Positions 37,301 to 45,581 of a stretch of 63,912 nt of DNA are shown in pieces. This DNA comes from an uncultured Chromatiaceae bacterium. GTDB taxonomy: Bacteria > Pseudomonadota > Gammaproteobacteria > Tenderiales > Tenderiaceae. The stretch lies in contig CAMYNQ010000002.1 in assembly GCA_947259785.1 (NCBI GenBank), positions 1-63,912 on the forward strand, read 5' to 3'. Under the pieces are notes generated by a model. The model did no database searches. It was given only the letters and a program-made list of their open reading frames with translations, and was not told the origin of the DNA. Each line of letters starts with the position of its first letter. The stretch's first letter is position 1. Made by a program: the position numbers and the translations under genes.

Positions 37301-38663
37301 CCAGGCCAGCGCTGCTTTGAATATCTTCGTTAGTGGTCGTATCGGTAACGTTCGGTATATCCGCTACTGCAGTGATATCCACATTTACGGTTCCCAAAGA
37401 GATATCTGTCCCACCACCGCTACCGGTATTACCAGCATCGTTGGCAGTAAGCGTTAAAATAGCGGCATTATTACCCGTTGCATTGCTGGCACCGGTGTAT
37501 TTAATGTTTGATGTGGTATCCAGGAAGGTATCAATATTGACTACAGTGCCGGTCAAGGTAATGGTAGTCGTGCCGGAACCAGCGATTGTTACGCCACCCC
37601 CAGAGGTGGCGGTCAGGGTGCCTGTTCCGGCAGCAATGGTCAGGGTGATGCTGGCCGATGCAGAATCCACATCACTCAGGGTGGCGGCGCTGAGATCCAC
37701 ATTGCTTGCGGTATCTTCGGTAACGGTGACCATTGCTGGCAATGAAGCGATGGTCGGATCATCGTTGACGGCAGTCACACTGGTTTCCACTGAAACTCCG
37801 GCGGCAGACACCTTTGACGTATCGTCGTCAGAGGTGGTGTCAAAGGTTTGTTGGGTAGCATCACTGGTAAAGGTGGTGGCGCTGGAGTTATCCACGGCAT
37901 ACACCGTTAAGGAACCAGGTGTGCCGTTATAGTGATTAAAAGGTACGAAGCGGAGTTTTGAAGTGCTAGGCAGTAGCAGGGCAGATGAAGTAGAGACTGT
38001 GCCAATGTCAAACCAGGTACTGCCGTCAGTAGTATATTCCCAGTCCCCTTCCACACCGGTTGAAGAGGCGTCTGCAGTCACTGCAATCCCCGCCATGCTG
38101 CTACTCGGATCAACATCGCTGAAACTGGCATCCAGCAAAGAGGTGACAGTTGTGCCTGCAGGTGAGGCGGCGTCTTCATTAACCGGCGCAAGGGTCGTTC
38201 CAGCATTGAATGATGGAGCGTCATTGATTGATGTGGCCGTGATTTGAGTCGCGCTATCGGCAGAGCCATCCTGCGTGCCATCATTGGGTGTCAGTGTAAA
38301 CGTAGTTACCACCGTAGAACCGACAGCCACCTGGTTGGCCGTCGGCGTAAACACGATGCCTTGCAGATTAATGGTTGCAGTGTCGGGCGCTGCGGATGTC
38401 ACCGTGTAGTTGCCTGCAATCCCTGTTATCCCTGTGCCACTTAATGTGCCATTCGCCGCGGTATAGATAATGGTTACACTAACATTATCAATATCGGGGT
38501 CTGATACCGTTACGTCGCTGAATGGATTGGTTGTTGTATTGTCATTAACAGCGCCGGCAGAGGTGCCGACGAGAGTAGGGGCAGCCGCTAGACTGGTTTC
38601 TGAAAGCATCATTAACATCATAGATGTAAACAAAAAACTTATAGATGATCTTGATTTATTCAT
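28386..38663 (-). CDS. Giant repetitive surface protein with anchor-U-like region, GlyGly-CTERM-like segment and C-terminal beta-barrel
   Basis: 3,425 residues. A signal peptide (cleavage near SLAAA, residue 28) is followed by cadherin/Ig-like beta domains (about 28-430) and then sixteen tandem repeats of exactly 111 residues (about 432-2207), each with a TNEDTQS-type start, EVTHFK, GTLYKN and AEGNAGLKFTPTANS. Next come more bacterial cadherin-like domains, an Asp-rich calcium-type stretch (about 2624-2668), HYR-, Calx-beta- and PKD-like domains (about 2690-2960), and a choice-of-anchor-U-like region (about 2964-3164). At about 3180-3206 lies a Gly-rich, hydrophobic, Arg-rich sorting-type segment. 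After it comes a second hydrophobic stretch ending AQAAA, and residues about 3222-3425 form an OmpA-like barrel ending in the outer-membrane signature VGVGYRF. Probably a calcium-dependent adhesin; binding target unknown. Confidence 0.9.
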   Translation of the reverse strand: MNKSRSSISFLFTSMMLMMLSETSLAAAPTLVGTSAGAVNDNTTTNPFSDVTVSDPDIDNVSVTIIYTAANGTLSGTGITGIAGNYTVTSAAPDTATINLQGIVFTPTANQVAVGSTVVTTFTLTPNDGTQDGSADSATQITATSINDAPSFNAGTTLAPVNEDAASPAGTTVTSLLDASFSDVDPSSSMAGIAVTADASSTGVEGDWEYTTDGSTWFDIGTVSTSSALLLPSTSKLRFVPFNHYNGTPGSLTVYAVDNSSATTFTSDATQQTFDTTSDDDTSKVSAAGVSVETSVTAVNDDPTIASLPAMVTVTEDTASNVDLSAATLSDVDSASASITLTIAAGTGTLTATSGGGVTIAGSGTTTITLTGTVVNIDTFLDTTSNIKYTGASNATGNNAAILTLTANDAGNTGSGGGTDISLGTVNVDITAVADIPNVTDTTTNEDIQSSAGLVISRNVNDDAEVTHFKTTNISGGTLYKNDGTTPISNNSFITFAEGNAGLKFTPTANSISSGSFEVQAGTDGSGGGLSAGSTTATIIITPIGDTPSVTGASTNEDTQTTSGLVISRNVNDGNEVTHFKVTDITGGTLFKNNGTTPISNNSFITVAEGNAGLKFTPTANSNINGSFDIQAATDAIGGGLSTGTATATITVSATADTPSVTNASTNEDTQSTSGLVISRNTNDGTEVTHFKITGISGGTLYQNNGTTPISNNSFITVAEGNAGLKFTPTANSNINGSFDIQAATDAIGGGLSTGTATATITVSAAADTPSVTNASTNEDTQSTSGLVISRNTNDGTEVTHFKTTNISGGTLYKNDGTTPISNNSFITFAEGNAGLKFTPTANSISSGSFEVQAGTDGSGGGLSAGSTTATIIITPIGDTPSVTGASTNEDTQTTSGLVISRNVNDGNEVTHFKVTDITGGTLFKNNGTTPISNNSFITVAEGNAGLKFTPTANSNINGSFDIQAATDAIGGGLSTGTATATITVSATADTPSVTNASTNEDTQSTSGLVISRNTNDGTEVTHFKITNISGGTLYKNDGTTPISNNSFITFAEGNAGLKFTPTANSISSGSFEVQAGTDDSGGGLSAGSTTATITITAIGDVPSVTNASTDEDQQSSAGLVISRNTNDSTEVTHFKITDITGGALYQNNGTTPISNNSFITFAEGNAGLKFTPTANSISSGSFNVQASTDGSGGGLSAGSVTATISIAAIADVPSVTNANTNEDTQSSAGLVISRNANDGNEVTHFKITGITGGTLYKNDGTTAIANNSFITFPEGNAGLKFTPTANSNNNGSFNVQAATDDVGSGLSVGSATATITITVIGDAPSVTNTSTDEDTQSTTGLVISRNVNDGTEVTHFKISSISGGTLYKNDGTTAIANNSFITFVEGNAGLKFTPTVNSLSSGSFDVQAGTDGSGGGLSAGSATATITITPIGDTPRVTNTSTNEDTQSTTGLVISRNVNDGTEVTHFKITNITGGTLYKNDGTTAIDDDSFITVAEGNAGLKFTPTENSSSNGSFDVQAAMDGVGSGLSAGSATATITITVIGDGPSVTNASTIEDTQSTTGLVISRNVNDGTEVTHFKITNITGGTLYKNDGTTAIANNSFITFVEGNAGLKFTPTANSSSNGSFNVQAATDDVGSGLSAVSATATITISPVGDTPRVTNTSTSEDTQSTGGLVISRNINDGNEVTHFKINSITGGTLYKNDGTTAIANNSFITVAEGNAGLKFTPTANSSSNGSFNVQAATDVVGSGLSVGSATATITITPIGDTPSVTNTSTNEDTQSTTGLVISRNINDGNEVTHFKISSISGGTLYKNDGTTAIANNSFITFVEGNAGLKFTPTVNSLSSGSFDVQAGTDGSGGGLSAGSATATITITPIGDTPRVTNTSTNEDTQSTTGLVISRNVNDGTEVTHFKITNITGGTLYKNDGTTAIDDDSFITFAEGDAGLKFTPTANSSSNGSFNVQSATNESDVGLSVGSAMATITISPVGDTPRVTNTSTNEDTQSTSGLVISRNINDTNEVTHFKITNITGGTLYKNNGTTSISNNSFITVAEGNAGLKFTPTANSFGSGSFNVQAGTDGSGGGLSAGSATATITITAIGDVPSVTNASTNEDTQSSAGLVISRNINDGDEVTHFKITGVTGGTLYKNNGITPISNNRLITIAEGNAGLKFTPAINRTADGVFSVQAATNSSGGGLSVGSASATIAITPVNDAPTITHLNGDSVSFSIGGNAVVLDANGNAALSDIDSANFSGGNVTASITINAENSEDLLQIGSVGNISTSGSNVIHTDDVSNSVSIGTFAGGAGGNVLGVALNANATLTRVRDLLSALQYRDIDAGTLNTNTRTVRITVNDGDGGSATSADQNVFVTLLRAPIIDLDGDDSSGATNGSYHGSFSEDGGAVAAADSDSTISDDGSFKSLTVTLINRPDGGAAESLVSTYGVDVPKVNDEEVTIGAYNSGTGELTISVNDGSAVAATIEMLMQSIRYNNTSDLPDTTNRRISFMAVDNDDHAGAISTAEISISSSNDSPVGSVTINGSAIEHLQLSADASAVSDADGLGTFNYQWKRNDSTIAGATSANYTLVRADVGAAISVVASYSDGGGTSETVTSATTSAVQGDLDNDAVVDGSDPDIDGDGMSNSYEDANGLNKLSAADRNSDLDGDGVSNYDESVAATDAGADDYPPVISVPADITVDAVGLFTPVDVGTASANDALDGSVSVSSDAPAYFRPGANTVTWSATDTAGNTATASQMVNVVPLVELSKDQTTAEGAAATFKVILNGPAVSYPVAVPISISGTADSTDHDLVSSDIVIASGQSTDVTVNIVDADVAEGMETLIVTLGASPTNAVVGPKSSHTMRIQEGNVAPAVTLSADQGAGSTRLVEQGAADVVVTASVADPNPGDTHTYDWSATDNALSDSDGAVDAFTFSPTTIGIYTLRVTVIDNSNGNLSDTAELIVRVLAALPTLAATDSDSDGSNDNVEGSGDSDSDGVPDYLDHSALQVNALQAQAGIADQFVLETEPGLSLKLGEVAFRTGDNKAKVTTAEIGSHANGGAGAFADDEYAYDGSLFDFEVSDLPIAGQSVSVVIPQQVAIPADALYRKLQPSGWATFVEDGNNSLASTAGAEGYCPPPGDSTYSAGLSEDHWCIQLTIEDGGPNDADNAANQQVQDPGGVAVRVLEPVNITITGGGAFSPWLLSVLGALLLIRRSRRYGAIAVAMICLPNLAQAAAIGMPPEEPVAADYWPDYVGVSYLKVSGKDRSDDFNRELENLGLTGNVSQTDLNRNGLSVYVGYRLQNNVQIELEYADAGEVSTSINGTAVDVDDFVNNIANVYPATADFWTLSVGKGWQTSHWLSFQASIGAFIWQAEYQLGGSNVSRVFSENGMGVRFALGVEAMATDQLPVRLGWRSYRFDDTAVNAWDVGVGYRF
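32040..37367 (-). repeat. Sixteen tandem 333-bp repeats in the giant surface gene
   Basis: The motif GGTCACCTC (plus strand) recurs every 333 bases from about 32268 to 37263, sixteen times without a length change; the checked intervals are exactly 333. 16 x 333 = 5,328 bases. Larger blocks are almost identical: units 1-3 with units 4-6 (999-bp offset) and units 9-10 with 13-14 (1,332-bp offset), showing recent duplication of multi-unit blocks. Confidence 0.95.
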
Positions 38664-39349
38664 ACCTACACACCTTCAAACCAGTCTTCTGCTTCTAGTT
38701 GCAGAAGATCTTGTATCACCTTGTACTAACAGTAAAATTATATCGAAAACACAGGTCGCGACATCGCCAAAAACAAAAACCGCAAACACCACAAGCTTGC
38801 CCCGAAACAGGTTGTCAACCATTTCTAAAGAGGTTGCTTACAAACAATCGCTAACCTTTATATCCAACTCCAGCAGTCAGCTCTCAGGCATCACTGCCAG
38901 CACTTATTGCGATATTTTACCTCGTTTATACAAAACGGGCGACGGTGGCCGCTTAGTGGCTGCACTGCGAACCGCGCAGTCCTGAAAAAACAGTGCTTTA
39001 TCCTAATCATTCAAGAGCATATCGAGCCCCCTCATCATTAGATTGAAATGGAAACAGGCCAATCCTTGCCGGTATTTGTTCGCATTCCAGTGCGGAGTAT
39101 TGGCGCATGCTTGTCTGAGGGCGAAATACGAAGGTTGCTGTTAAGAGACGCTGATCGCACTTAGCTGAAAGTGTCGGGTTTTTGCCGCTCTAGTGGTGCC
39201 AGGCGGGCTATATTTAAATGGTAAATTTAAGGGTTGCAAGGTTTCCTGTAACCCTTTTTATATTTATTTAGTCCTTGAGATTAATGCTTAACTTACACTC
39301 TTCATGGGTAAAAAAATGACATTCAGAGTGGGTCTATATTTTTCCTAGC
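38664..39349. other. Intergenic region upstream of the giant gene
   Basis: About 690 bases between the giant gene start and the lipase stop. It must contain the giant gene promoter. I see no RNA gene, terminator or conserved ORF; the plus-strand ORF ending at 38985 has no protein-like features. Confidence 0.5.
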
Positions 39350-40192
39350 TTAAAACCCCTTAAGTTTTAACTCTCTTACCCAGTCGACATAGAGCATAGG
39401 GATGCTGATGTTGCTAACCCTGTCAGTTATAGAGTCGGTCATTTGCAGGTGCGAAACCTCCTCTGTGATACCGCGAAAGTCCCCCCATTGGCATGACTGC
39501 TCGGACACCATGCCATCATTATGGCCTTCATATTTCTTCAGCAAGCGATAGCTGATGGCGTATAGTGGGTCGTCAACTGCGCTCAGCATTTGTGCGCCGT
39601 AACTCTGATACAACACCCCATCGGCATCAATAATTTCTTCATTAAATGCCTTCATGTATTTATGGCTAAGCTGTTTAATGGCCAAACTGCTGTCTGGGTT
39701 TTTGTCACCCATAAAACGGGCAAATAAATTCACCAGCGCATACACGGCAGTTTTATCTTCTGGCATATAGTGGCAAACAATATCGGCAATACAGGTGCCA
39801 TAGTGGGGCGTGCAGACTGTGGTCAGGCTGGCAACCTTGTTTGCCATACCTAGTTTTGAAATGGCATACCGGGCATCCAATCCGCCCTTAGAATGGGCAA
39901 TAATGTTGACCTTTTTGGCATGGGTTTCGGTCAGGATGGACTCAATCCGGTTTTTAAGCTGCTTGGCATTATTCTCAAACGAAGACCATGCCTCAGCCTC
40001 GCCGAGAAATACTCTGGCTCCGCCATGGTGTAAATATTCAGGAATTCGGCCCCAAGATGAGATAACCATGTCGTCGCGATAAGCAATGCCATGTACAAGC
40101 AGGATCGGGTATTTGGTGTTACAACTATTGGCCTCAACACTTTTTAAAAAGTGGCCTGAAAAATGGTCGGCGAATTTCCGAAAATTAAACAT
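39350..40192 (-). CDS. Lipase/esterase-like alpha/beta hydrolase
   Basis: 280 residues with the oxyanion segment YPILLVHGI and the nucleophile elbow AHSKGGLDARY, an AxSxG variant of GxSxG. Candidate acid and histidine residues are in SAVDDPLYA and SHLQMTD. The pattern (HGI..., SKGG-LD-R, CTPHYGT) fits the triacylglycerol lipase/esterase family near lipase family I. There is no clear signal peptide, so the location is uncertain. The substrate is unknown, and no chaperone gene (lipase foldase) lies nearby. Confidence 0.82.
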   Translation of the reverse strand: MFNFRKFADHFSGHFLKSVEANSCNTKYPILLVHGIAYRDDMVISSWGRIPEYLHHGGARVFLGEAEAWSSFENNAKQLKNRIESILTETHAKKVNIIAHSKGGLDARYAISKLGMANKVASLTTVCTPHYGTCIADIVCHYMPEDKTAVYALVNLFARFMGDKNPDSSLAIKQLSHKYMKAFNEEIIDADGVLYQSYGAQMLSAVDDPLYAISYRLLKKYEGHNDGMVSEQSCQWGDFRGITEEVSHLQMTDSITDRVSNISIPMLYVDWVRELKLKGF

Positions 40193-40310
40193 GGCGCTTA
40201 AGCTTGTAGGTACCGGTTCTCAAAATATGTAGAGTTAATAACACCATCTGCCCCGCTTGTTCCAATCCACCTCTCAGTGCCGGAATAGATTGTCTTTTTG
40301 TTACGTTCCG

Positions 40311-40625
40311 CTATCTAAGTAATTCTCCTGGACTGTAAAGCAGGCCACGCTCAGATAAGCCCGGTCGGTGTCTATCTTGCTGATAACAATTATCTGTTAT
40401 GTAGCCTTGTGGTGTGGGATTTCCAGCATATCCCCAAAGTCCACTATTTATGTCCAACCAATAGTCGCCATTTTCAATTGGCCCACAATGAACCTGTTCC
40501 AAATGTTGGATTTGTTCAAGACCAAGTCGCTGGCCATTTACAATGATAGTTTTCTCAGCGTAGACGCAGGTTGCACTGAAAACCAGGATAAGTCCTGCCA
40601 AATAATGTACGTTAGCCATTTTCAT
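40311..40625 (-). CDS. Small secreted hypothetical protein
   Basis: 104 residues from the ATG at 40625, chosen because SD AAAGGAG precedes it and it begins a proper signal peptide (cleavage near CVYA-E). The mature part contains GPIENGDYWLDINSGLWGYAGNP, a YW-D---G-WG pattern seen in many small secreted proteobacterial proteins of unknown function. There are three or four cysteines in total, two of which could pair. Confidence 0.65.
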   Translation of the reverse strand: MKMANVHYLAGLILVFSATCVYAEKTIIVNGQRLGLEQIQHLEQVHCGPIENGDYWLDINSGLWGYAGNPTPQGYITDNCYQQDRHRPGLSERGLLYSPGELLR

Positions 40626-41029
40626 CGCATGATCTCCTTTGAAATACATGTGATGCTTGCGTAACCCATTGCGCGGGATACAACCATCTAAATCAACTAT
40701 AGGAAACTCCATACGGCTTTTCTATTTTTCTCATTCCTTCTATCCGTATTGGCCTACTACACCTTGCCTTTGTTAAAAGGCATTAAATACGTAAGCGAGA
40801 AGAAAAACAGCACTCGGTAACGGTTAGCGCTGTTTAAGTGCCATGTGGTGACAATCTATAGTCCGATAGAAATATGCCGTTACTGCCTATTCACGGACTA
40901 ACCCCCCCTTGAACTAGAGGTTTACAGCAGTGGTTATTCACTCGTATAAGCAGTTAATTTGTTATATGGAAATAAACTGTTATATCGGGTAATTCTGCCT
41001 GTAATTGGCTTGCTAAAGTAGGGAAATGT
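40626..41029. other. Intergenic region with no recognised feature
   Basis: About 400 bases between a minus-strand small gene and the plus-strand GGDEF pseudogene. It would hold both promoters. No RNA gene or strong palindrome was seen. Confidence 0.4.
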
Positions 41030-42529
41030 ATGAGGTTGGGCTCTAAAATTATACTTGGGTATGTATTGCCTGCCTGTCTCGTCATCGTGCTTGGTGTTGT
41101 CAACTATCAGGCTACAGAGCGCATCGAGCAGCAAAATGCATTGGTGGTTGGCATAGTGATGCCCAATATTCAGGCCCTGCAAAAGATAGAAACCGGTGGC
41201 CTGCGTATTATCGCTATTACCAGTGAATTGATCTAGATGCATGGCTAAGACATTAATGTTTTTGATACCGAGTATTCAATCAGCCAAAGCGCACGAAACT
41301 TAGGAACTGAAACTCGAAACAGAAAATCTGCAGCGAGGCCTAATTGGAGACAAGCAAAACAGTATTTTTGGCAGCGGAATCGCCTTTGTCAGCGTTATTT
41401 TGCTCGGTTTGTTTTTGGCTCGTTCAGTCAGTCGGCCGATAATTGAGCTGAAAGATGCAGCGGTCGCTCTGGGGCAGGGTGATTTGAATGCGCGAGTCAA
41501 AATTAGATCAAATGATGAAGTGGGCACTCTGGCCGGTTCATTTAATGTCATGGGTGATGAGCTGGGTATGGCCGCGACCGTATTCGAAAATACCAGCGAA
41601 GCGATACTGATAACGGATGCCAATGCCAATATTGTTGCGGCCAATAAAGCGTTTGAATCTATCACCGGCTATCAGGAAACGGAGGTGGTTGGTAATAAGC
41701 CAGGCCATATTAAATCCAACCGCCATGATAAATCGTTTTATCAACAGCTATGGTCAGAATTGCTTGATACCGGGGTGTGGCGTGGTGAGCTCTGGAATCA
41801 GCGCAAGAATGGTGAACAGTTTCCTGTCTGGCAATCGATTCGTGCAATTGAAAATAAAAATGGTGATGTTAGTCATTATGTATCGGTATTTTCCGATATC
41901 AGTGCGCTCAAACAGTTACAGGAGAAGCTCGATTATCTAGTCTACCATGACCCGCTAACCGGCTTGCCCAACCGCCTGTTGTTTGAAGATCGGCTTGAAC
42001 AAGCGCTTAAACATGGCAAACGCGAAACCCATGATGTCGTACTGTTTTTTTGGATATGGATCGGTTAAAAAATATCAATGACAGTCTGGGACACCCGGTT
42101 GGGGATGCCTTGCTAGTGGAAATTTCGAAATGTTTGAATAAGCTGGTGTGGCAAGAGGACACCGTTGCCCGTTTGGGGGTGATGAATTTGTTGTCATTCT
42201 AAAACGGATTGAAAAACCGAAAGATGGGGCCAAATTGGCGCACAAGATTCTCGACGCCTTTAATGAGTCGATTGTGACAGAAGGCCACGAATTACTTGTC
42301 ACCTTGAGTATCGGTATTAGCCAGTATCCGGTTGACGGGAGGGAGGCGCACGCTGGTCAGAAATGGTGATTCGGCACTCTACTGAGCCAAGGAAGAGGGG
42401 CGTAATTGCTCGCAGTTTTACACCTCGGAGATGACCACAAATGTAGCTGCAAAGTTAATGACGGAAACGGCGCTGAGAGCAGAGCAATTAACACTATATT
42501 ACCAGCCATTTAATGTCACAACGCGCTAG
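41030..42529 (+). pseudogene. Degraded HAMP-PAS-GGDEF-EAL signalling protein
   Basis: Remnant of a membrane c-di-GMP enzyme. It has an N-terminal TM and sensor start (MRLGSKIILGYVLPACLVIV), stops at 41234 and 41301, then TM plus HAMP (LGLFLARSVSRPI), PAS (VFENTSEAILITDAN...) and GGDEF starting HDPLTGLPNRLLFEDRL. One base is missing in the T7 run near 42046 and one in the G5 run near 42176, where RLG-GDEF would be restored. A stop then interrupts SALY-AKEEGRN, and the EAL start (LYYQPFNV) ends at 42529. At least five lesions mean it is dead. Confidence 0.88.
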
Positions 42530-42609
42530 TCAAAACTATGCATTTTAGTGCAAAACTTCAGTATTTTAATATGAATACATCGTGTAGCGACACATTGCTT
42601 CATCGCGGT

Positions 42610-42656
42610 GCGACTTTCAGTCGCAGTTAAAACAACCTATGGACTTTCAGTCCATA
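42610..42656. repeat. Twin TTTCAGTC hairpins
   Basis: Two perfect hairpins, GCGACT-TTC-AGTCGC (42610-42624) and TATGGACT-TTC-AGTCCATA (42638-42656), share the core GACTTTCAGTC. The second covers the stop codon of the sugar dehydrogenase gene. This looks like a REP-type paired palindrome and may act as a bidirectional weak terminator. Confidence 0.6.
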
Positions 42657-43867
42657 GTCGCTGAGTTCTTTGTCTGTTTCCGCAAACGAAATAGTCCATG
42701 GGTCTCGCTGTCGCTGCTGAAATAGAGCGCCCCATCGGGGCCAATTGCCACGCCCACCGGTCGTGCCCACCGGTTTCCATTAGCTAACTGGAAGCCTGTC
42801 ACTAACTCATCGACCCTTAGTGCTACACCATTATGAAAACGCACTACAACTAGTTTTGGATGCCGTCGAGTTGAAGGCAAGCCGATAAAACCACCCAGCG
42901 GCTGGGTGCCCCAAGAACCGCGCAGAGCAACAATGGCATCATGCTGCAGAGATTTATCCATCGCCCCAGCCGGCACAAACACCACCGCCATAGGTGCATT
43001 TCGCGATGCAAAAGTAACTACCGGTTGCTGCACATCAGTGATTGGCCGTGGTGGCGGGCTGTCGATGCAATCGTCACGTTTGATTTTCTTGCCGTCATAC
43101 CAAAACCATGGCATGCCGTGAAAAGAGCCGGGTAATAAACGACTGAAATATTCAGGCGGCAGATTAAAACCATGATGATCCGGGCCATTGTTGCTGGCAT
43201 AGAGTTCTTTAGTTTGAGGATGCCAGGCAAAACCAATTGGATTACGCAAGCCACTGGCAAAGGTTTGCCATTGTGCTTGATCATTAGATTCATCCAGCAC
43301 CAAAACACCACCACGGCGTTTATCAAACGGGTAGGACTCATCCAGATATTCTGCACTGCAATTACCAGTAATGCCTAAACTGACATAGACTCTTCCATCT
43401 GGTCCTACAGCAACAGTGCGACTGGAATGGCCGCCACCGCCGGGCAAGGCTGCCAACAACTTAACCGACCTAGGAGGAATGGATTCTTGGCCTGGTTGAT
43501 ATGGGGCAACATAGATGCCGTCAGTTTTGGCAATCAGGATTTCACCAGGACGAAACGCAACGCTGTGCGGGTAACCGCCAGTACGCAGTAATACCTGTGG
43601 CTGAGTGTAGGGTGGCGTTAAACGATAGATATAACCAGACTTAGCACCAATAAACAGATCGCCATTAGTGGCAAAACTTAACAGGCGTGGGCCTTTTAAT
43701 TTGTCGCTTAACAATTCCAGGGTGTAACCAATAGGTAAACGCACGGAATAATTTTTACCGTTAATCGCTACAGATTGATCAACTCTTTCAAGCGCAGCAG
43801 GTGGGGCCGCCTGGCTAGCGACAGTGCTAAATAACAGAATGAAAAGAGCGCGAACCATTCGAGTCAT
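42647..43867 (-). CDS. PQQ-dependent sugar dehydrogenase-family (glucose/sorbosone) beta-propeller protein
   Basis: 406 residues with a signal peptide (cleavage near SQA-A, about 21). The rest is a six-bladed propeller of the GSDH/L-sorbosone dehydrogenase type: GPRLLSFATNGDLFIGAKSG, GGGGHSSRTVAVGPDGRVYVSLG, RNPIGFAWHPQTKELYASNNGPDHHG and RPVGVAIGPDGALYFSSD. It probably oxidises a sugar or aldose in the periplasm if PQQ is available. No PQQ synthesis genes are in the window and the substrate is unknown. Confidence 0.85.
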   Translation of the reverse strand: MTRMVRALFILLFSTVASQAAPPAALERVDQSVAINGKNYSVRLPIGYTLELLSDKLKGPRLLSFATNGDLFIGAKSGYIYRLTPPYTQPQVLLRTGGYPHSVAFRPGEILIAKTDGIYVAPYQPGQESIPPRSVKLLAALPGGGGHSSRTVAVGPDGRVYVSLGITGNCSAEYLDESYPFDKRRGGVLVLDESNDQAQWQTFASGLRNPIGFAWHPQTKELYASNNGPDHHGFNLPPEYFSRLLPGSFHGMPWFWYDGKKIKRDDCIDSPPPRPITDVQQPVVTFASRNAPMAVVFVPAGAMDKSLQHDAIVALRGSWGTQPLGGFIGLPSTRRHPKLVVVRFHNGVALRVDELVTGFQLANGNRWARPVGVAIGPDGALYFSSDSETHGLFRLRKQTKNSATMD

Positions 43868-44084
43868 ACCCCTGGAAAAAGACGGAATTACGACTAGTTA
43901 AATGAGCAGTGGAAAATTTTAAGCCTTATGATGAATAGGGAAGCCTTCCATATTGCTTGAATGACGACTGTGGATTGTTCCCAGAGTTTTAAAAATTAGT
44001 CACTATTTTTCTGTCCTGAGTCATTACACCTTAGTTAAAAAAATAATCAATAGCGAGGCCTAGTTGGTTGTGACTGCTGCTTGA

Positions 44085-45581
44085 TCAATTCTCTACGGGG
44101 CACTCATGAGTCATCTCATAGTCGCCTTTGTCATTCAGGCTTTCAATCCGTACGGTGAACCCCCATAGGCGCGACAGGTGTTTTAGGGTTTCGCCGGTTT
44201 GCTCGTTTAATGGTCTTCTATTGTGGGTCTCGTAGCGCAGAGTCATTGATCTGTCGCCGCGCATGTCTACATTGTAGACCTGTAGGTTAGGTTCGCGGCT
44301 GCCGAGGTTGTAATGCTCTGAAAGGGCGTGGCGAATATGACGATAACCGTTGTCGTCGTGTATGGCGGATACCGTGAGTGTGTTTTCGTTGTCGTCATCC
44401 AATACCGAGAACAGCTTAAGGTTCCTGATAACGTTGGGTGACAGGTATTGCGAGATGAAGCTCTCATCCTTGAAATTACGCATGGCAAAGTCCAATACTT
44501 TTAGCCAGTCACCGCCGGCAATGTCAGGAAACCAGTGTTTATCTTCATCGGTTGGATGCTCGCAGATCCTTCTCAGATCCTGAAAGATATTAAAGCCAAG
44601 AGTGTAGGGGTTCAGGCCGCTATAAAATTGGCTGTCAAACGGTGGCTGATAAATGACATTGGTATGTGACTGGAGGAATTCCATCATAAAACCATCGTTT
44701 ACCAGGCCTTCGTCATAAAGCTTGTTGAGCAGGGTGTAATGCCAGAATGTGGCCCAGCCTTCATTCATCACCTGGGTTTGCCGTTGGGGATAAAAATATT
44801 GGGCAATCTTCCTTACGATGCGAACGATCTCACGTTGCCATGTTTCGAGGATGGGGGAGTTTTTCTCAATAAAGTAGAGCAGGTTTTCTTGTGGCTCTTC
44901 AGGCCATACCTTGGCCTTTTGCTCTGAACTGTCCTTCTCAGAACTTGGCAGTGTTCGCCATAGATCATTTACCTGTGATTGTAGGTAATCTTCACGTTCC
45001 CTTTGATTGCCTTCTTCACCGTGGAGGGAGACCTTTTGCTGGCGTTTATACCTGTCAACACCAAAGTTCATTAAGGCATGGCATGAATCGATAAGTTGCT
45101 CGACTTCCTCTGCGCCATAACGCTGTTCACATTTGGATACATAATTTTTTGCAAACAGTAGGTAGTCAACGATTGAGTCGGCGACAGTCCAAGATCTAAA
45201 TAAATAATTGTTTTTGAAAAATGAGTTGTGACCATATGAGGCATGGGCAATCACCAGTGCCTGCATGGGCATAGTATTTTCTTCCATCAGGTAGGCAATG
45301 CAGGGGTCTGAGTTAATGACTATTTCATAGGCCAGCCCCATATGACCGCGTTTATAGTTTTGTTCAACGCTTAAAAATTGTTTTCCGAATGACCAGTGAT
45401 GATAACCGACCGGCATGCCGACGGTCGAGTAGGCGTCCATCATTTGCTCTGCTGAGATAACCTCAATCTGGTTGGGATAGGTATCTAGGCCAAATTCCGC
45501 GGCGATTCTGGCTATCTCACGGTCATAGTCGAGCAGCAGGTCAAAGGTCCATTCCGAGGTTTCTGATATATATTTACTCAT
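44085..45581 (-). CDS. SpoVR family protein
   Basis: 498 residues matching the SpoVR/YcgB family: [58 protein letters not shown] and [18 protein letters not shown]. The family is tied to spore cortex formation in Bacillus and to stationary-phase or stress responses in Gram-negatives; its biochemistry is unknown. The start overlaps the yeaH-type stop by 4 bases, so the two are translationally coupled. Third gene of the prkA-yeaH-spoVR operon. Confidence 0.95.
   Translation of the reverse strand: MSKYISETSEWTFDLLLDYDREIARIAAEFGLDTYPNQIEVISAEQMMDAYSTVGMPVGYHHWSFGKQFLSVEQNYKRGHMGLAYEIVINSDPCIAYLMEENTMPMQALVIAHASYGHNSFFKNNYLFRSWTVADSIVDYLLFAKNYVSKCEQRYGAEEVEQLIDSCHALMNFGVDRYKRQQKVSLHGEEGNQREREDYLQSQVNDLWRTLPSSEKDSSEQKAKVWPEEPQENLLYFIEKNSPILETWQREIVRIVRKIAQYFYPQRQTQVMNEGWATFWHYTLLNKLYDEGLVNDGFMMEFLQSHTNVIYQPPFDSQFYSGLNPYTLGFNIFQDLRRICEHPTDEDKHWFPDIAGGDWLKVLDFAMRNFKDESFISQYLSPNVIRNLKLFSVLDDDNENTLTVSAIHDDNGYRHIRHALSEHYNLGSREPNLQVYNVDMRGDRSMTLRYETHNRRPLNEQTGETLKHLSRLWGFTVRIESLNDKGDYEMTHECPVEN

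Noticed and set aside
31588-37320. Long plus-strand ORFs opposite the giant gene, several with repeated identical products
   Set aside because: They mirror the 333-bp repeats in antisense. The low-complexity Val/Leu/Pro-rich or Arg/His/Gly-rich products have no start signals and change with the repeat unit.
32040-37367. CRISPR-like array
   Set aside because: The repeats are 333 bases, contiguous and coding, with no spacers and no cas genes.
41400-42370. Treating the PAS and GGDEF open frames as separate functional genes
   Set aside because: They are consecutive parts of one protein separated by one-base deletions and stops, and the GGDEF half has no independent start signal.
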